Assembly (NCBI GenBank): GCA_030528145.1
Contig: JAUMZK010000009.1
Coordinates: 1 to 64,000 of the forward strand
Length of the DNA: 64,000 bases
Origin: Actinomycetaceae bacterium
GTDB lineage: Bacteria; Actinomycetota; Actinomycetes; Actinomycetales; Actinomycetaceae
Direction of reading: 5' to 3'
The notes under the pieces are model-generated. The model saw only the letters and a program-made list of their open reading frames with translations. It had not been told where the DNA came from and made no database searches. Of the stretch, positions 8,280-17,134 are shown one piece after another. Numbering within the stretch: the stretch's first letter is position 1; the number at the start of each line of letters is the position of its first letter. The position numbers and the translations under genes are program-made.

Positions 8280-8540
8280 TTATGGTCGGAAGTACATGTG
8301 CGCGGCACTGCCGCCGGGTTCGGCGTCCAGAGCGTAGCCAAAATCTACCCAATCTTCGCATACCGCAAAACGTCTGGAAGCCGCCGGAGCCATAATGGTC
8401 GAGCATCCCGCTATATCCATCCAGCCGGTTTTGCAGTTCTACGTTCGTGGGCATCCTACTAATAGTCAAATGTGAAGAAACACTGCTAGCGCTGGTTAAC
8501 CAGCTGCACTCCAACCCCGGTCCGGTACTTCACCCGATAC
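8280..8540 (-). pseudogene. Possible gene relic of unknown family
   Basis: On the minus strand a frame reading ISRMPTNVELQNRLDGYSG and DHYGSGGFQTF joins, by a shift of one base near 8340, a frame reading AVCEDWVDFGYALDAEPGG and ending HMYFRP at TAA 8282-8280. The joined sequence looks protein-like, but I do not recognise it and no intact start is evident. It could be chance. Confidence 0.25.
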
Positions 8541-8618
8541 GTCGCCACTAATTACGAGGGCGGTAGGGCAGTGGCTCTTTTGGCGTAAGCGTCTCTGACT
8601 TCGGAACCTGGAGGAACA

Positions 8619-8653
8619 CAAAAAGTTTGGTCAGCCCGCAAGCTGACCAAACT
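8619..8653 (-). terminator. Rho-independent terminator
   Basis: Perfect 12-bp inverted repeat (AGTTTGGTCAGC, loop of 6, GCTGACCAAACT at 8624-8653). On the minus strand it is followed by TTTTT. It lies 28 bp beyond the stop of the secreted protein gene at 8681-9946. Confidence 0.9.
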
Positions 8654-8680
8654 GAATCTATTTGCGAATATAGCGGCGTT

Positions 8681-9946
8681 TTAGAACAAACCGGCGTTCT
8701 TTGCCCCACCGTCCGTAAGCGTTGCCTGCCGCGAATCGATCCCCTGGTCATTGCCGGAGGTATTGTCGCCTTTCACGCGTGTCAATTGGGTGATCGTAAT
8801 GTAGTTCTTAATGCGTCCCTCCGAAGTGAGACCATCACCGAAAGCTAAATTGCCTACTAACTGATCTTTGCCGGGCTTGATTGGGTTTGCCAAAGTTACT
8901 TCGAACGTGCGGGTGGAAGTTTTAGCGTTAAAGCCCAGGTCCCGCACCGTAGCACCATTGAACTGACCCGGTGTAATAAGGCGGTCGACACCCTTGGGAC
9001 CCTGCGCTGTCTTCACGTCAACGCGGAAACGCAGTGCCGGAAATTCCGCGAAATAACGCTCCGACCCAACATTCTTCACATGTATGCCCACCAGACCCGC
9101 AAATCCGGGAACTTTACCGGCAGCCACTGTAAAACCAGCAGTCAAATCATGGGCAGCTTTGCCGTCCTCGGGATTAGACGGGTGTTCCACCGGTTGGGGA
9201 ATCAGAGAATCCGCCAAATCCACTGGCTTCGTTATGGCATTGGGAGCGTCAGATTCTGCAGATCCTGCTGCAGTGTTGTACAGTTTCACTTTTACTTCGT
9301 TCTTAATTGGCGCTAAAGCGATCCACGAGGTGGAGTTTGACCAAGTCCCATTCGCCTTGCAATACTGCTGGGTTCCAGTCAGGTTAATAACCCGGAAACC
9401 GTATGTGGCTTCCCCAGTGTAACCGGTAGGCACTTCGTAAGGTCCAATGGACTGTCCCACATTCCAGCTGAGAGAATAGGACGCCGAACCGCCCAAACTT
9501 TTTGCTAAAGACCACGCAATACCCGCGTTTACTGTGCCCTTCCCAACCGGACCAGACCCGCCGGTATTTACCGAAATGCTTTCAGTTTGTGAACCGTTCA
9601 CAGTCAAGGAAATCGACTGACTCTTTGATAGCGTTTGCGTCAAAGGTACTGGCTTGCTGGACTGATTAGTTGTAGAAATAGTCCCCACCGGCAGGAACCT
9701 ATCCGTTGCCTTGTAAATAACTGTGCGGTAATCTTCCAAAGAATTACACACGGGGTGAGGGTTCAAAATATTGGCTTTAATGTGGTCGGAACCGTGGTAG
9801 GTGTGAACTATGGGGAGCTGCGCATTGGTAGCCGGGGTCTCCGGGTAAGTATCATGCGACGTAGCAGCCTGGGCTGGCAGTGCCATAAGCCCTAAGGCGA
9901 GGACGGGTCCGACAGCAATTCCGATGTGTGCGCGACGCAACTTCAT
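8681..9946 (-). CDS. Secreted protein, candidate aerolysin/ETX-MTX2-type beta-pore former
   Basis: 421 aa from ATG 9946. The signal peptide is clear: KLRR, a hydrophobic core, cleavage near ALPAQA (about residue 27). Residues 85-190 are Ser/Thr/Gly-rich with alternating polar and hydrophobic residues (GTISTTNQSS, LTQTLSKSQSISLTVNG, SASYSLSWNVG, VPTGYTGEATYGF), as in the long strands and pore hairpin of ETX/MTX2 aerolysin-fold toxins. Two cysteines (about 67 and 196) could form a disulfide. Residues 260-400 look like an additional beta-rich domain. No other known domain is seen, so the toxin reading is an inference from pattern. Monocistronic, with its own terminator. Confidence 0.65.
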   Translation of the reverse strand: MKLRRAHIGIAVGPVLALGLMALPAQAATSHDTYPETPATNAQLPIVHTYHGSDHIKANILNPHPVCNSLEDYRTVIYKATDRFLPVGTISTTNQSSKPVPLTQTLSKSQSISLTVNGSQTESISVNTGGSGPVGKGTVNAGIAWSLAKSLGGSASYSLSWNVGQSIGPYEVPTGYTGEATYGFRVINLTGTQQYCKANGTWSNSTSWIALAPIKNEVKVKLYNTAAGSAESDAPNAITKPVDLADSLIPQPVEHPSNPEDGKAAHDLTAGFTVAAGKVPGFAGLVGIHVKNVGSERYFAEFPALRFRVDVKTAQGPKGVDRLITPGQFNGATVRDLGFNAKTSTRTFEVTLANPIKPGKDQLVGNLAFGDGLTSEGRIKNYITITQLTRVKGDNTSGNDQGIDSRQATLTDGGAKNAGLF

Positions 9947-10278
9947 GCGGTCCTTCTTCCTGTATAGTGCCGAATAAAATCGACTATGCCGATTGTCTAA
10001 CGCCCACCCAACCCGCCTTGCGCAAAGTCCTTACGGTGAAACGTTGACAAGATCAAAATACATACGCTCTGGTGTTTGTGCGACCGGAAATGTTTGAAAA
10101 ATATGCAGAAAACGCCAACAACATCCTTAAAATAGGTCTTTTATCAGCGGTTATACAGAAGATAACTTCTGAATGTTTCCTAAAAATTTCTCCAAAGATT
10201 AAAAGAGGGAAAGTTTGATGTTTCACAATATGGAATATTTTTCGTAGCTGTTGCCAGGTTGTGGATGTTGAAATAATC
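9947..10278. other. Intergenic region, AT-rich
   Basis: 332 bases, noticeably AT-rich at 10080-10260, holding the minus-strand promoter region of the secreted protein gene. No RNA gene or clear hairpin seen. Confidence 0.4.
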
Positions 10279-11145
10279 TCAGTCGGATTCGTTAGTGGCA
10301 GGGTCGGTAACGAAGTCAATTAACCGTTCGACTGTACCCAGCAGCGTCACGTCAATATCGCGATAGTCGCGAACTTGCCGCAAAATCCGCTTCCAACCAC
10401 TGGCAATATCTGCTTGGGTTTGGGCAGGCCAACCCAAAGCGTGCAGAGTTCCCACCTTAATGTCGGTGGTGCGGTCAATTTCTGGCCATTCTTTCAGTCC
10501 CACGCGGGTTGGTTTTACAGCCTGCCACACGTCCACAAAAGGATGCCCCAATACGAGGACGCCTGCGTACTTTTGTTGAATTTTTGCGGCTATGTGGCTT
10601 TCCTTACTGCCTTTTACTAGGTGGTCAACTAATATGCCAGCGCGGCGGTGCTGACCGGGCTGAAAGTCTGCCAGCGCCGCGTCTAAGTTGTCAATGCCGT
10701 CTAGCATCTCTACTACCACGCCGACATGGCGCAAGTCATCACCCCAAATATGCTCAACCAACTCGGCATCATGTCTGCCCTCCACCCAAATCCGGGAGGC
10801 GCGGGCGATGCGGGCGCGTTCGCCCTCGACCTTGACAGAACCTGAATTAGTCACGCGCCGACCCGATGCCGAGGGCGGACCCGAGACCACTCTTTTTGCG
10901 CCTGGCACCAGTTCGACCGGCTTCCCCTCCACCCAAAACCCTGGTCCCAGGCGGAACGCGCGCACCTTGCCAAAACGGTCCTCTAATTCCACAATGTGCA
11001 TGCCGCCAGATTTCGCGGTGCGCACCACCGCGCCCACCCATCCGGTTTCCACATCCTCAACTACTAATCCGGGAACTGCTACGACTTTCGGAATACTGGG
11101 TTTTTTCTGTTTGGCGAGGACGTCGCCACCGTAACGGTCAAACAC
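10279..11145 (-). CDS. DUF3097 family protein
   Basis: 288 aa beginning MFDRYGGDVLA, the usual opening of DUF3097, a conserved actinobacterial family (often annotated in error as an ATPase or hydrolase). An N-terminal beta-rich part (GWVGAVVRTAKSGGMHIVELEDR) is followed by a Toprim-like core: IWVEGRHDAELVEHIWGDDL near residue 120 resembles the acidic Toprim loop (EGxxDxxL), with LVLGHPFVDVW as a later strand. That suggests nucleic-acid-related chemistry, but the function is not established. It is divergent from the riboflavin operon. Full length. Confidence 0.85.
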   Translation of the reverse strand: MFDRYGGDVLAKQKKPSIPKVVAVPGLVVEDVETGWVGAVVRTAKSGGMHIVELEDRFGKVRAFRLGPGFWVEGKPVELVPGAKRVVSGPPSASGRRVTNSGSVKVEGERARIARASRIWVEGRHDAELVEHIWGDDLRHVGVVVEMLDGIDNLDAALADFQPGQHRRAGILVDHLVKGSKESHIAAKIQQKYAGVLVLGHPFVDVWQAVKPTRVGLKEWPEIDRTTDIKVGTLHALGWPAQTQADIASGWKRILRQVRDYRDIDVTLLGTVERLIDFVTDPATNESD

Positions 11146-11325
11146 GTTCGTAGCTTACACGCTCAGGAAACAAAACGCGTGACCGCATAGTGCGTAAACG
11201 TGAAGTACTGAAAAACAGTAAACAGTGGGCGTACGCAGTCTCCCGCTGGCGCGGCACATCAGTCGTTTTTGCTGACAGCCGATTAGTTAACCGTAACTGG
11301 TTTCGATGTGACAAAATTGGTTTGA

Positions 11326-11437
11326 AGCATTCGGGGTCAGTGTAAGTCTGAACCGGCGGTAGAGTCCGCGACCCACGTCAGTGGTTGAACCGGTGAAATT
11401 CCGGTACCGACGGTAAAAGTCCGGAAGGGAGGATGCT
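11326..11437 (+). promoter_or_regulatory. FMN riboswitch (RFN element)
   Basis: The region shows the conserved RFN blocks: GGGGTCAGTG at 11333, AACCGGCGGTAGAGTCCGCG near 11350, GGTGAAATTCCGGTACCGAC near 11392 and AAAAGTCCGGAAGGGAGGAT near 11416. AGCAT (11326-11330) pairs with ATGCT (11433-11437) as P1. It lies about 110 bp before ribD, so FMN binding should switch off the riboflavin operon. Confidence 0.93.
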
Positions 11438-11545
11438 GGCGATTGCCCTCGGTACACACTGCAAGTGCGACAATTCGCAGATTGCATAAAAGTTGCTACC
11501 GAATGCGGTCCCGTTTCCCTTAACCCCGTACGGAAAAGGAGGGAA

Positions 11546-12568
11546 ATGGACGTAAGCGATCTGGACAAATTGTTATTAGCCGCCACTGCATTAGCCCTAC
11601 GTGGACCAGAATTTGGTGGCAATCCCCAAGTTGGTTGCATAATATTCAACTCCGATGGCGTCGTGAGTCAAGGCTTTCACCGCGGCAAAGGCACGGCACA
11701 CGCCGAAGTAGACGCCCTGACGGCAGCCCGAAGACACAGGAAAGACGTGAAAGGCGCCACCGCCCTCGTCACCTTAGAACCGTGCGGTCACTACGGAACA
11801 ACCGGTCCTTGCGCAAAAGCCCTGGCAGATGCGGGTATTGCGCGCGTAATCTACGCCGTTTCGGACCCCAATCCTATTGCTGAAGGTGGAGCTGCGTACC
11901 TGGAAGGGCGGGGCGTAAAAACACAGACCGCATTGCAAGCGGGAATACGCTCGGAAACTATCCGCCGCGCGACCGCCATTACCGATAATTGGCGCCGGGC
12001 TATTACCCGAGGACGACCCTACACTATTGCCAAAATTGCGCAGACTGCGGACGGGTTTGTGGCGGCTCCCGACGGCACCTCGAAGTGGATAACAGGACCG
12101 GCGGCACGCGCTCATGGGCACGGCGTTCGCGCCAGCGTGGATGCAATTGTGGTGGGAACCGGCACTGTGCGCGCCGATGACCCTGCGCTGAGTGTGCGCT
12201 TGCCGGGTCGCCCGACCGCCCACCAACCGCGTCCGATAGTTATCGGCAAAACCGGGGTGTCGTCCTCATACAAGCTGCATTGCGCCACCCACTACCGCAG
12301 CCACGATCTGCCACAAATCTGGCAAGACCTGTTCGGGCAGGGCATGCGGCGGGTGCTTATCGAGGGCGGTCCTACGCTGATCAGTGCTGCGCTCACGTTC
12401 CACCTGGTAGATGACTTATTGGTGTATGTGGCACCAAAACTGTTGGGGGCAGGAAGAAAATCGTTGGACTTACCAATGCTCTCGCTAAATGCCGCCTTCA
12501 CAGGTGCCTTTACTGAAGCCACGCGTCTTGGCGAGGACGTGCTCTTACGTATAAAACTAGAAAACTAA
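11546..12568 (+). CDS. ribD: Bifunctional diaminohydroxyphosphoribosylaminopyrimidine deaminase / 5-amino-6-(5-phosphoribosylamino)uracil reductase
   Basis: 340 aa; ATG 11546 follows AAGGAGGG. It carries out the second and third steps of riboflavin synthesis from GTP. The deaminase half has the zinc site HAEVDAL (near residue 51) and the paired-Cys motif TLEPCGHYGTTGPC (near 78-92). The reductase half begins around residue 150 (RPYTIAKIAQTADG, then WITGPAARAHGHGVRASVDAI with VGTGTVRADDP) and ends with an NADPH-binding IEGGPTL. First gene of ribD-ribE-ribBA-ribH behind an FMN riboswitch, so FMN-repressed. ribE starts 9 bp downstream. Normal length. Confidence 0.95.
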   Translation: MDVSDLDKLLLAATALALRGPEFGGNPQVGCIIFNSDGVVSQGFHRGKGTAHAEVDALTAARRHRKDVKGATALVTLEPCGHYGTTGPCAKALADAGIARVIYAVSDPNPIAEGGAAYLEGRGVKTQTALQAGIRSETIRRATAITDNWRRAITRGRPYTIAKIAQTADGFVAAPDGTSKWITGPAARAHGHGVRASVDAIVVGTGTVRADDPALSVRLPGRPTAHQPRPIVIGKTGVSSSYKLHCATHYRSHDLPQIWQDLFGQGMRRVLIEGGPTLISAALTFHLVDDLLVYVAPKLLGAGRKSLDLPMLSLNAAFTGAFTEATRLGEDVLLRIKLEN

Positions 12569-12577
12569 AGGAAAACA

Positions 12578-13165
12578 ATGTTCACAGGACTAATAGAGGC
12601 TACTGGTTGCCTGGAAGATATGAACGATTCAGCTGGCGGGGTAACGGTGCGCATCAGCGCCCCCTTCACTTCCTCCTTAAGTCACGGCGATTCCGTGGCC
12701 GTCTCTGGGGTCTGCCTGACCGTGACTGGAACCGATGAAACCAGTTTTACTGCCGATGTCATGCCAGAAACCCTGCGGTTAACCAGCCTGGGCGCCCTCG
12801 AAATAGGAGCCATTTTGAACCTGGAGCGCGCCCTGCTGCCAACCACCAGACTGGGCGGGCACATTGTTCAGGGACACGTGGACGGTACTGGAACGGTGCT
12901 GTCGCGCAACAAAGCCGAAAAATGGGAAACGCTGCGCATACAAATGCCTGCAAAACTGGCTAAATATGTGGCTTACAAGGGGTCTGTCGCCCTCGAAGGC
13001 GTGTCTTTGACCGTCAGTGCGGTGGGCGAAAACTATTTTGAAGTTTCGTTGATTCCCGCCACGCTGGCGGCAACGAACCTGGGGGAACTGACAGAAGGAG
13101 CCACCGTGAATCTGGAAATGGACGTGCTGGCAAAATATGCTGCACGCCTGGTGGGAAGGGACTAA
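12578..13165 (+). CDS. ribE: Riboflavin synthase alpha subunit
   Basis: 195 aa; ATG 12578 with AAAGGA just upstream. It converts two 6,7-dimethyl-8-ribityllumazine into riboflavin plus the pyrimidinedione. It is built of two lumazine-binding repeats: residues 1-95 (MFTGLIE, SVAVSGVCLTV, DVMPETLRLTSLG) and 96-190 (GHIVQGHVDGTG, SVALEGVSLTV, VSLIPATLAATNLG). MFTGLIE is the hallmark N-terminus and the cysteine of GVCLTV is the usual catalytic-site residue. Second gene of the operon; one base separates its stop from the ribBA start. Confidence 0.96.
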   Translation: MFTGLIEATGCLEDMNDSAGGVTVRISAPFTSSLSHGDSVAVSGVCLTVTGTDETSFTADVMPETLRLTSLGALEIGAILNLERALLPTTRLGGHIVQGHVDGTGTVLSRNKAEKWETLRIQMPAKLAKYVAYKGSVALEGVSLTVSAVGENYFEVSLIPATLAATNLGELTEGATVNLEMDVLAKYAARLVGRD

Positions 13166-13166
13166 A

Positions 13167-14417
13167 ATGCGTAATTTTGCGGAAAAACTGCCACTTATAA
13201 TAGCGGATCTGCGCGCTGGCAAACCTGTTCTGGTGGCAGATGATGTGGCGCGCGAAAACGAGGTCGATGCCATCTGGTCTGCCGCTGCAGCCAGTGAACA
13301 CTGGGTAGCGTGGGTTATTCGGCATTCTTCGGGGTATATTTGCGCTCCCATGACCGCAATCCGCGCAGACGCTCTCGAACTGCCACTGATGGTGACCCAG
13401 AATCAGGACAGCTTTCGGACGGCATACACGGTGACTTGCGATGCCGCCCAGGGGGTAACTACTGGTATTAGCGCCGCCGACCGCTCCCACACCCTGCATG
13501 TGCTGGCACGAAAACAGCCGGATCCGTCCGCGTTGGTGCGTCCGGGGCACGTGGTTCCGTTGCGGGCCCGCCCAGGGGGGGTGCTGACTCGCCCCGGACA
13601 TACCGAAGCTGCAGTTGACCTGATGCGCCTTGCCGGCCTAGAAGCAGTAGGCGGTATTTGCGAGCTAGTTGCGGATGATGGCACTATGATGCGCCAAAGT
13701 GGCGCTGCAGAACTGGCGCGCGAATACGACCTGCAAATAATTACTATTGCGGAATTGGTGGCGTGGCGTAAGGACCACGATTTGGTTTTTGAGGACGCCG
13801 GGTCCGGTTCCACTTCGGCGCGCGTCAAATTTATTGCCCACGCCAAACTGCCCACAGCCTACGGCAATTTCACTATCCGCGCATACCGCGACCTGCAAAC
13901 CGGGGCGGAACACGTCGCCCTCGTGCCCGAAGGAAACTATGAGGGGACGCCGACCGTGCGAGTACACTCAGAGTGCCTGACAGGCGACAGCTTTGGTTCT
14001 GCGCGCTGCGATTGCGGACCCCAACTGCGTGAAGCTATGGAGATTATCGTTCGCACTGGGGGAGCCGTGGTTTATTTGCGCGGACACGAAGGACGCGGCA
14101 TTGGTTTGGCGGAAAAAATTCGTGCCTACGCGTTGCAAGATCAAGGTCAGGACACCGCCCAGGCAAACCTGTCGTTGGGGTGGCCAATAGACCTGCGCGA
14201 ATACGGGGCTGCCGCAGAAATATTGCGCGATTTGGGGATGACCCGAATCAATTTGCTAACGAATAATCCCGACAAACAAGTTCTGGGGGACAATATCGAA
14301 ATCGTGGACGTCTTGCCCCTAGAAGTAGGGGTTGGTCCGGACAATATTCGCTACTTGCGCACCAAAGCCAAACTAGGTCACCGTTTCTCCACTCTTGACG
14401 TTTGTGCTGGAGAATAA
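13167..14417 (+). CDS. ribBA: Bifunctional 3,4-dihydroxy-2-butanone-4-phosphate synthase / GTP cyclohydrolase II
   Basis: 416 aa from ATG 13167. The N-terminal RibB domain (1-205) makes the four-carbon precursor from ribulose 5-phosphate: DDVARENEVD acidic loop near residue 25, TAYTVTCDAAQGVTTGISAADR, RPGHVVPLRA, and GGVLTRPGHTEAAVDL. The C-terminal RibA domain (about 215-416) opens the GTP ring: VRVHSECLTGDSFGSARCDC holds the zinc cysteines, GHEGRGIGL follows, and TNNP lies near the end. Odd point: the RibB loop normally reads RENEGD, here the glycine is valine. The fused order is standard in actinobacteria. It feeds ribD through RibA and ribH through RibB. Confidence 0.94.
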   Translation: MRNFAEKLPLIIADLRAGKPVLVADDVARENEVDAIWSAAAASEHWVAWVIRHSSGYICAPMTAIRADALELPLMVTQNQDSFRTAYTVTCDAAQGVTTGISAADRSHTLHVLARKQPDPSALVRPGHVVPLRARPGGVLTRPGHTEAAVDLMRLAGLEAVGGICELVADDGTMMRQSGAAELAREYDLQIITIAELVAWRKDHDLVFEDAGSGSTSARVKFIAHAKLPTAYGNFTIRAYRDLQTGAEHVALVPEGNYEGTPTVRVHSECLTGDSFGSARCDCGPQLREAMEIIVRTGGAVVYLRGHEGRGIGLAEKIRAYALQDQGQDTAQANLSLGWPIDLREYGAAAEILRDLGMTRINLLTNNPDKQVLGDNIEIVDVLPLEVGVGPDNIRYLRTKAKLGHRFSTLDVCAGE

Positions 14418-14493
14418 CGAGGACGCCCGCCCGACCATCCCACCGATACGAAAAATAACACCAAATCAGCAGAATCTAGTAGAAAGTAGCACA

Positions 14494-14964
14494 ATGGCAG
14501 GAAGTGGAATTCCCCAACTAAAGGTTGACGGCACGGACTTGGAAATAACCATCGTGGCCTCCCGCTGGCACGACACCGTAATGAACGGACTCATCGAGGG
14601 CGCCAAAAAAGCGGTAGAAGCAGCAGGCGGCAAATGGAAGCTTGTGCGCGTCGCAGGATCCTTAGAATTGCCACTGGGGGCACAAGCAGCGATAGGGGCA
14701 GGCGCAGACGCGGTTGTCGCCCTCGGCGTAGTAATTCGCGGCGATACCCCCCACTTTGATTACGTATGCCAGGGAGCCACTGTTGGACTTACTGAAGTAT
14801 CGCTGAAAACCGGTATACCGATTGGCTTCGGGGTACTCACGGTGGATACTGAAGAACAAGCCCTGGCGCGCGCCGGACTGCCCGGATCTGCCGAGGACAA
14901 AGGCGCTGAAGCTGCCGAAGCTGCCATTGACCTCGTGAGGACTATGCAACAACTAGCCCGCTAG
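14494..14964 (+). CDS. ribH: 6,7-dimethyl-8-ribityllumazine synthase (riboflavin synthase beta chain)
   Basis: 156 aa from ATG 14494; no strong Shine-Dalgarno. It condenses the RibB and RibD products to the lumazine used by RibE. Recognised by ITIVASRWHDTVMNGLIEGA (ligand-binding aromatic position), the phosphate-binding region GSLELPLGA and GVVIRGDTPHFDYVC, in which the His following TP is the catalytic histidine. It ends with DKGAEAAEAAIDLV. Length is typical of this self-assembling capsid-forming enzyme. Last gene of the riboflavin operon, 77 bp after ribBA; the CIRCE site of the next unit follows within 20 bp. Confidence 0.95.
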   Translation: MAGSGIPQLKVDGTDLEITIVASRWHDTVMNGLIEGAKKAVEAAGGKWKLVRVAGSLELPLGAQAAIGAGADAVVALGVVIRGDTPHFDYVCQGATVGLTEVSLKTGIPIGFGVLTVDTEEQALARAGLPGSAEDKGAEAAEAAIDLVRTMQQLAR

Positions 14965-14983
14965 AGGCATCCCGTTTGCTAAA

Positions 14984-15010
14984 TTAGCAGTCAGTGGTGT
15001 TAAGTGCTAA
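14984..15010 (+). promoter_or_regulatory. CIRCE operator for HrcA
   Basis: TTAGCAGTC, nine spacer bases, AAGTGCTAA. Each arm differs from the consensus (TTAGCACTC / GAGTGCTAA) at one position. It ends 21 bp before the hrcA start, indicating heat-shock autoregulation of hrcA-dnaJ. Confidence 0.85.
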
Positions 15011-15031
15011 TAATGGTTCTAGGGAGGTAAC

Positions 15032-16033
15032 ATGGTCAATTCGCGCAGAAATAGCATACTGAGCGCAATAGTCACCGACTATGTTGCCACCCGCGAACCG
15101 GTCGGATCCAAAGCCCTGGTAGAACGCTACAATCTGGGAGTTTCCTCTGCCACCGTCCGCAACGACATGGCCGCCCTTGAAGAAGCGGGGTACATTTACC
15201 AACCCCACACCTCGGCGGGACGCGTACCCACGGACAAAGGCTACCGGGCATTCGTCGACCAAATAGCTACACTAAAACCGCTTTCAGACCCCGAACGGCG
15301 CGGAATCGAACAATTCCTTGCGGACGCAGTCGAACTAGACGACGTAGTCCACCGCACCGTCCACCTGCTGGCACAACTAACCGGTCAAGTAGCCATAGTC
15401 CAATACCCATCACTGCAAAATGCGGAACTGCGTCACGTAGAACTGGTCCCGCTCAGCGAAAACCACGTTCTGACCATAGTCATAACCGCCAGCGGACGGG
15501 TCGAACAAAAACCCGTCGTCCTCGAAAACGACACCACCGACACCGACATCCGCGCCCTCACAATAGCCATAAACGAACAGTTAGCAGGGAAAATCCCCAG
15601 CGAAATAAACGCCGCCAGGTCCGAACTGTGCGCCGCAGTCCCCGCCCTCGCCCCCTTCTTGGACGCCATCGAAACCATGTTGCTCCGCCCAACCGAGGAC
15701 AAAATCGTCATGGCAGGCACTGCGAACTTGGCGCGCGCAGGAATCGACTTTGAAAATACTATCGGACCTGTACTGGACGTCCTCGAAGAACAAGTAACCC
15801 TTCTGCGCCTATTTGCAGAAGCCAAAAACGAGGCGCTCGCGGTTTCTATAGGTGCCGAAAACAAACATGATGGGCTCTCTGAGGCCAGCGTTGTAGCGGG
15901 GTTATACACCTACAACGAAGGAATGTCCTCGCACTTGGGAATCGTGGGTCCAACGCGCATGAACTACCCGAAAACAATGCGTAGCGTAAATGCGGTGGCT
16001 CGTTACCTCACCCGTTTTTTAGCGAAAGGTTAA
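15032..16033 (+). CDS. hrcA: Heat-inducible transcription repressor HrcA
   Basis: 333 aa from ATG 15032 behind AGGGAGGT. The N-terminal winged helix is characteristic: RRNSILSAIVTDYVATREPVGSKAL, then SSATVRNDMAALEEAGYIYQPHTSAGRVPTDKGYR (about 35-75). The central GAF-like domain and the C-terminal GMSSHLGIVGPTRMNYPK complete the family pattern. It represses heat-shock genes by binding CIRCE, one copy of which lies immediately upstream. It is followed after 3 bp by dnaJ, the common actinobacterial arrangement; no grpE or dnaK here. Confidence 0.95.
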   Translation: MVNSRRNSILSAIVTDYVATREPVGSKALVERYNLGVSSATVRNDMAALEEAGYIYQPHTSAGRVPTDKGYRAFVDQIATLKPLSDPERRGIEQFLADAVELDDVVHRTVHLLAQLTGQVAIVQYPSLQNAELRHVELVPLSENHVLTIVITASGRVEQKPVVLENDTTDTDIRALTIAINEQLAGKIPSEINAARSELCAAVPALAPFLDAIETMLLRPTEDKIVMAGTANLARAGIDFENTIGPVLDVLEEQVTLLRLFAEAKNEALAVSIGAENKHDGLSEASVVAGLYTYNEGMSSHLGIVGPTRMNYPKTMRSVNAVARYLTRFLAKG

Positions 16034-16036
16034 CTT

Positions 16037-17134
16037 TTGAAAGATTTCTATGAAGTCCTCGGCGTGTCACGGGACGCCAGCCAACAAGAAATTAAGAGGG
16101 CATACCACAAGCTTGCGCGCAAACTGCACCCAGACCGGGCAGGCGCGCAATCCGAGGAAGCTTTCAAAGAAGTTAGTGTCGCCTACGAAACATTGTCCGA
16201 TCCGGCGCGGCGGCGGAAATACGACATGGGGGGAACGAATTCTTTTGAGGGGGAAAGTTTCGGTTTTTCCGACTTATTCGAGACCTTTTTCAGTGCTGCC
16301 ACTTCTCAAAGTGGACCCGTACCCAGGGGGAGGCGCGGGCAGGACTCGCTGTCAGTTATCAGCCTGAGCCTAGAAGAAGTGGCTTTTGGGACCACAAAGA
16401 AAGTGTCGGTACACACGGCTAATCTGTGTCCGACTTGCGAAGGATCATGCTGCAAGCCGGGGACCAGTCCGCGCACGTGCGAATCTTGTGGTGGCCGCGG
16501 TTCAGTGCAACGCGCGGTACGGTCATTTTTAGGAGAAATGGTTACCAGTGCGCCCTGTCCAGCTTGTAGTGGATACGGCAACATTATTCCCGACCCTTGC
16601 CCGGAATGTTCCGGCGAGGGGCGAGTGCGCGCTACCAAAGACGTAAATGTGGACATTCCGGCGGGTGTTTCGCACGGAACCCGCATCCGCATGTCCGGTA
16701 AAGGAGAAGTAGGTCCGGGAGGCGGGCCAGCCGGAGATTTGTACTTTGAAATACACGAACGTCCTCATAAAGTGTTCGTACGTGAGGGCGATGACTTGCA
16801 CACTACTATCAGGTTGCCAATGACTTCGGCTGCATTAGGCACAAAATTTAGCCTGGAAACCCTGGATGGAAATGAAGAAATAGAGGTGGCGCCTGGGACG
16901 CAGCCAAACGAACAGTTGACGTTGCGTTCGCGCGGAATCACGCACTTGCACCGCAACAGTAGAGGCAATTTGTACGTTCACATCGAAGTTGAGGTGCCGC
17001 GAAATTTGAGTGAGCGGCAGACTGAATTGCTACGCGAATTTGCCGGGGATCGTCACGAAGATTCTTTCACTCCGGTGCATCGTAACGAGGGCGGAGTTTT
17101 CAGCCGCCTACGTGACAAATTTGCAGGCCGATGA
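16037..17134 (+). CDS. dnaJ: Chaperone DnaJ (Hsp40, type I)
   Basis: 365 aa from TTG 16037 (KDFYEVLGVSRDAS). The J domain spans residues 1-65 with the essential HPD (KLHPDRAG), which stimulates DnaK ATPase. A short Gly/Phe segment (GFSDLFETFFS) precedes the cysteine-rich region with four zinc repeats: CPTCEGSC, CESCGGRG, CPACSGYG and CPECSGEG (about residues 130-200). Two C-terminal substrate-binding domains follow. Second gene behind the CIRCE site, so heat-inducible. Its TGA overlaps the rsmE ATG. Full length. Confidence 0.95.
   Translation: MKDFYEVLGVSRDASQQEIKRAYHKLARKLHPDRAGAQSEEAFKEVSVAYETLSDPARRRKYDMGGTNSFEGESFGFSDLFETFFSAATSQSGPVPRGRRGQDSLSVISLSLEEVAFGTTKKVSVHTANLCPTCEGSCCKPGTSPRTCESCGGRGSVQRAVRSFLGEMVTSAPCPACSGYGNIIPDPCPECSGEGRVRATKDVNVDIPAGVSHGTRIRMSGKGEVGPGGGPAGDLYFEIHERPHKVFVREGDDLHTTIRLPMTSAALGTKFSLETLDGNEEIEVAPGTQPNEQLTLRSRGITHLHRNSRGNLYVHIEVEVPRNLSERQTELLREFAGDRHEDSFTPVHRNEGGVFSRLRDKFAGR

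Noticed and set aside
10053..10319. Minus-strand frame of 88 codons after the DUF3097 gene
   Set aside because: It overlaps the DUF3097 C-terminus, has no ribosome binding site and is composed of AT-rich filler.
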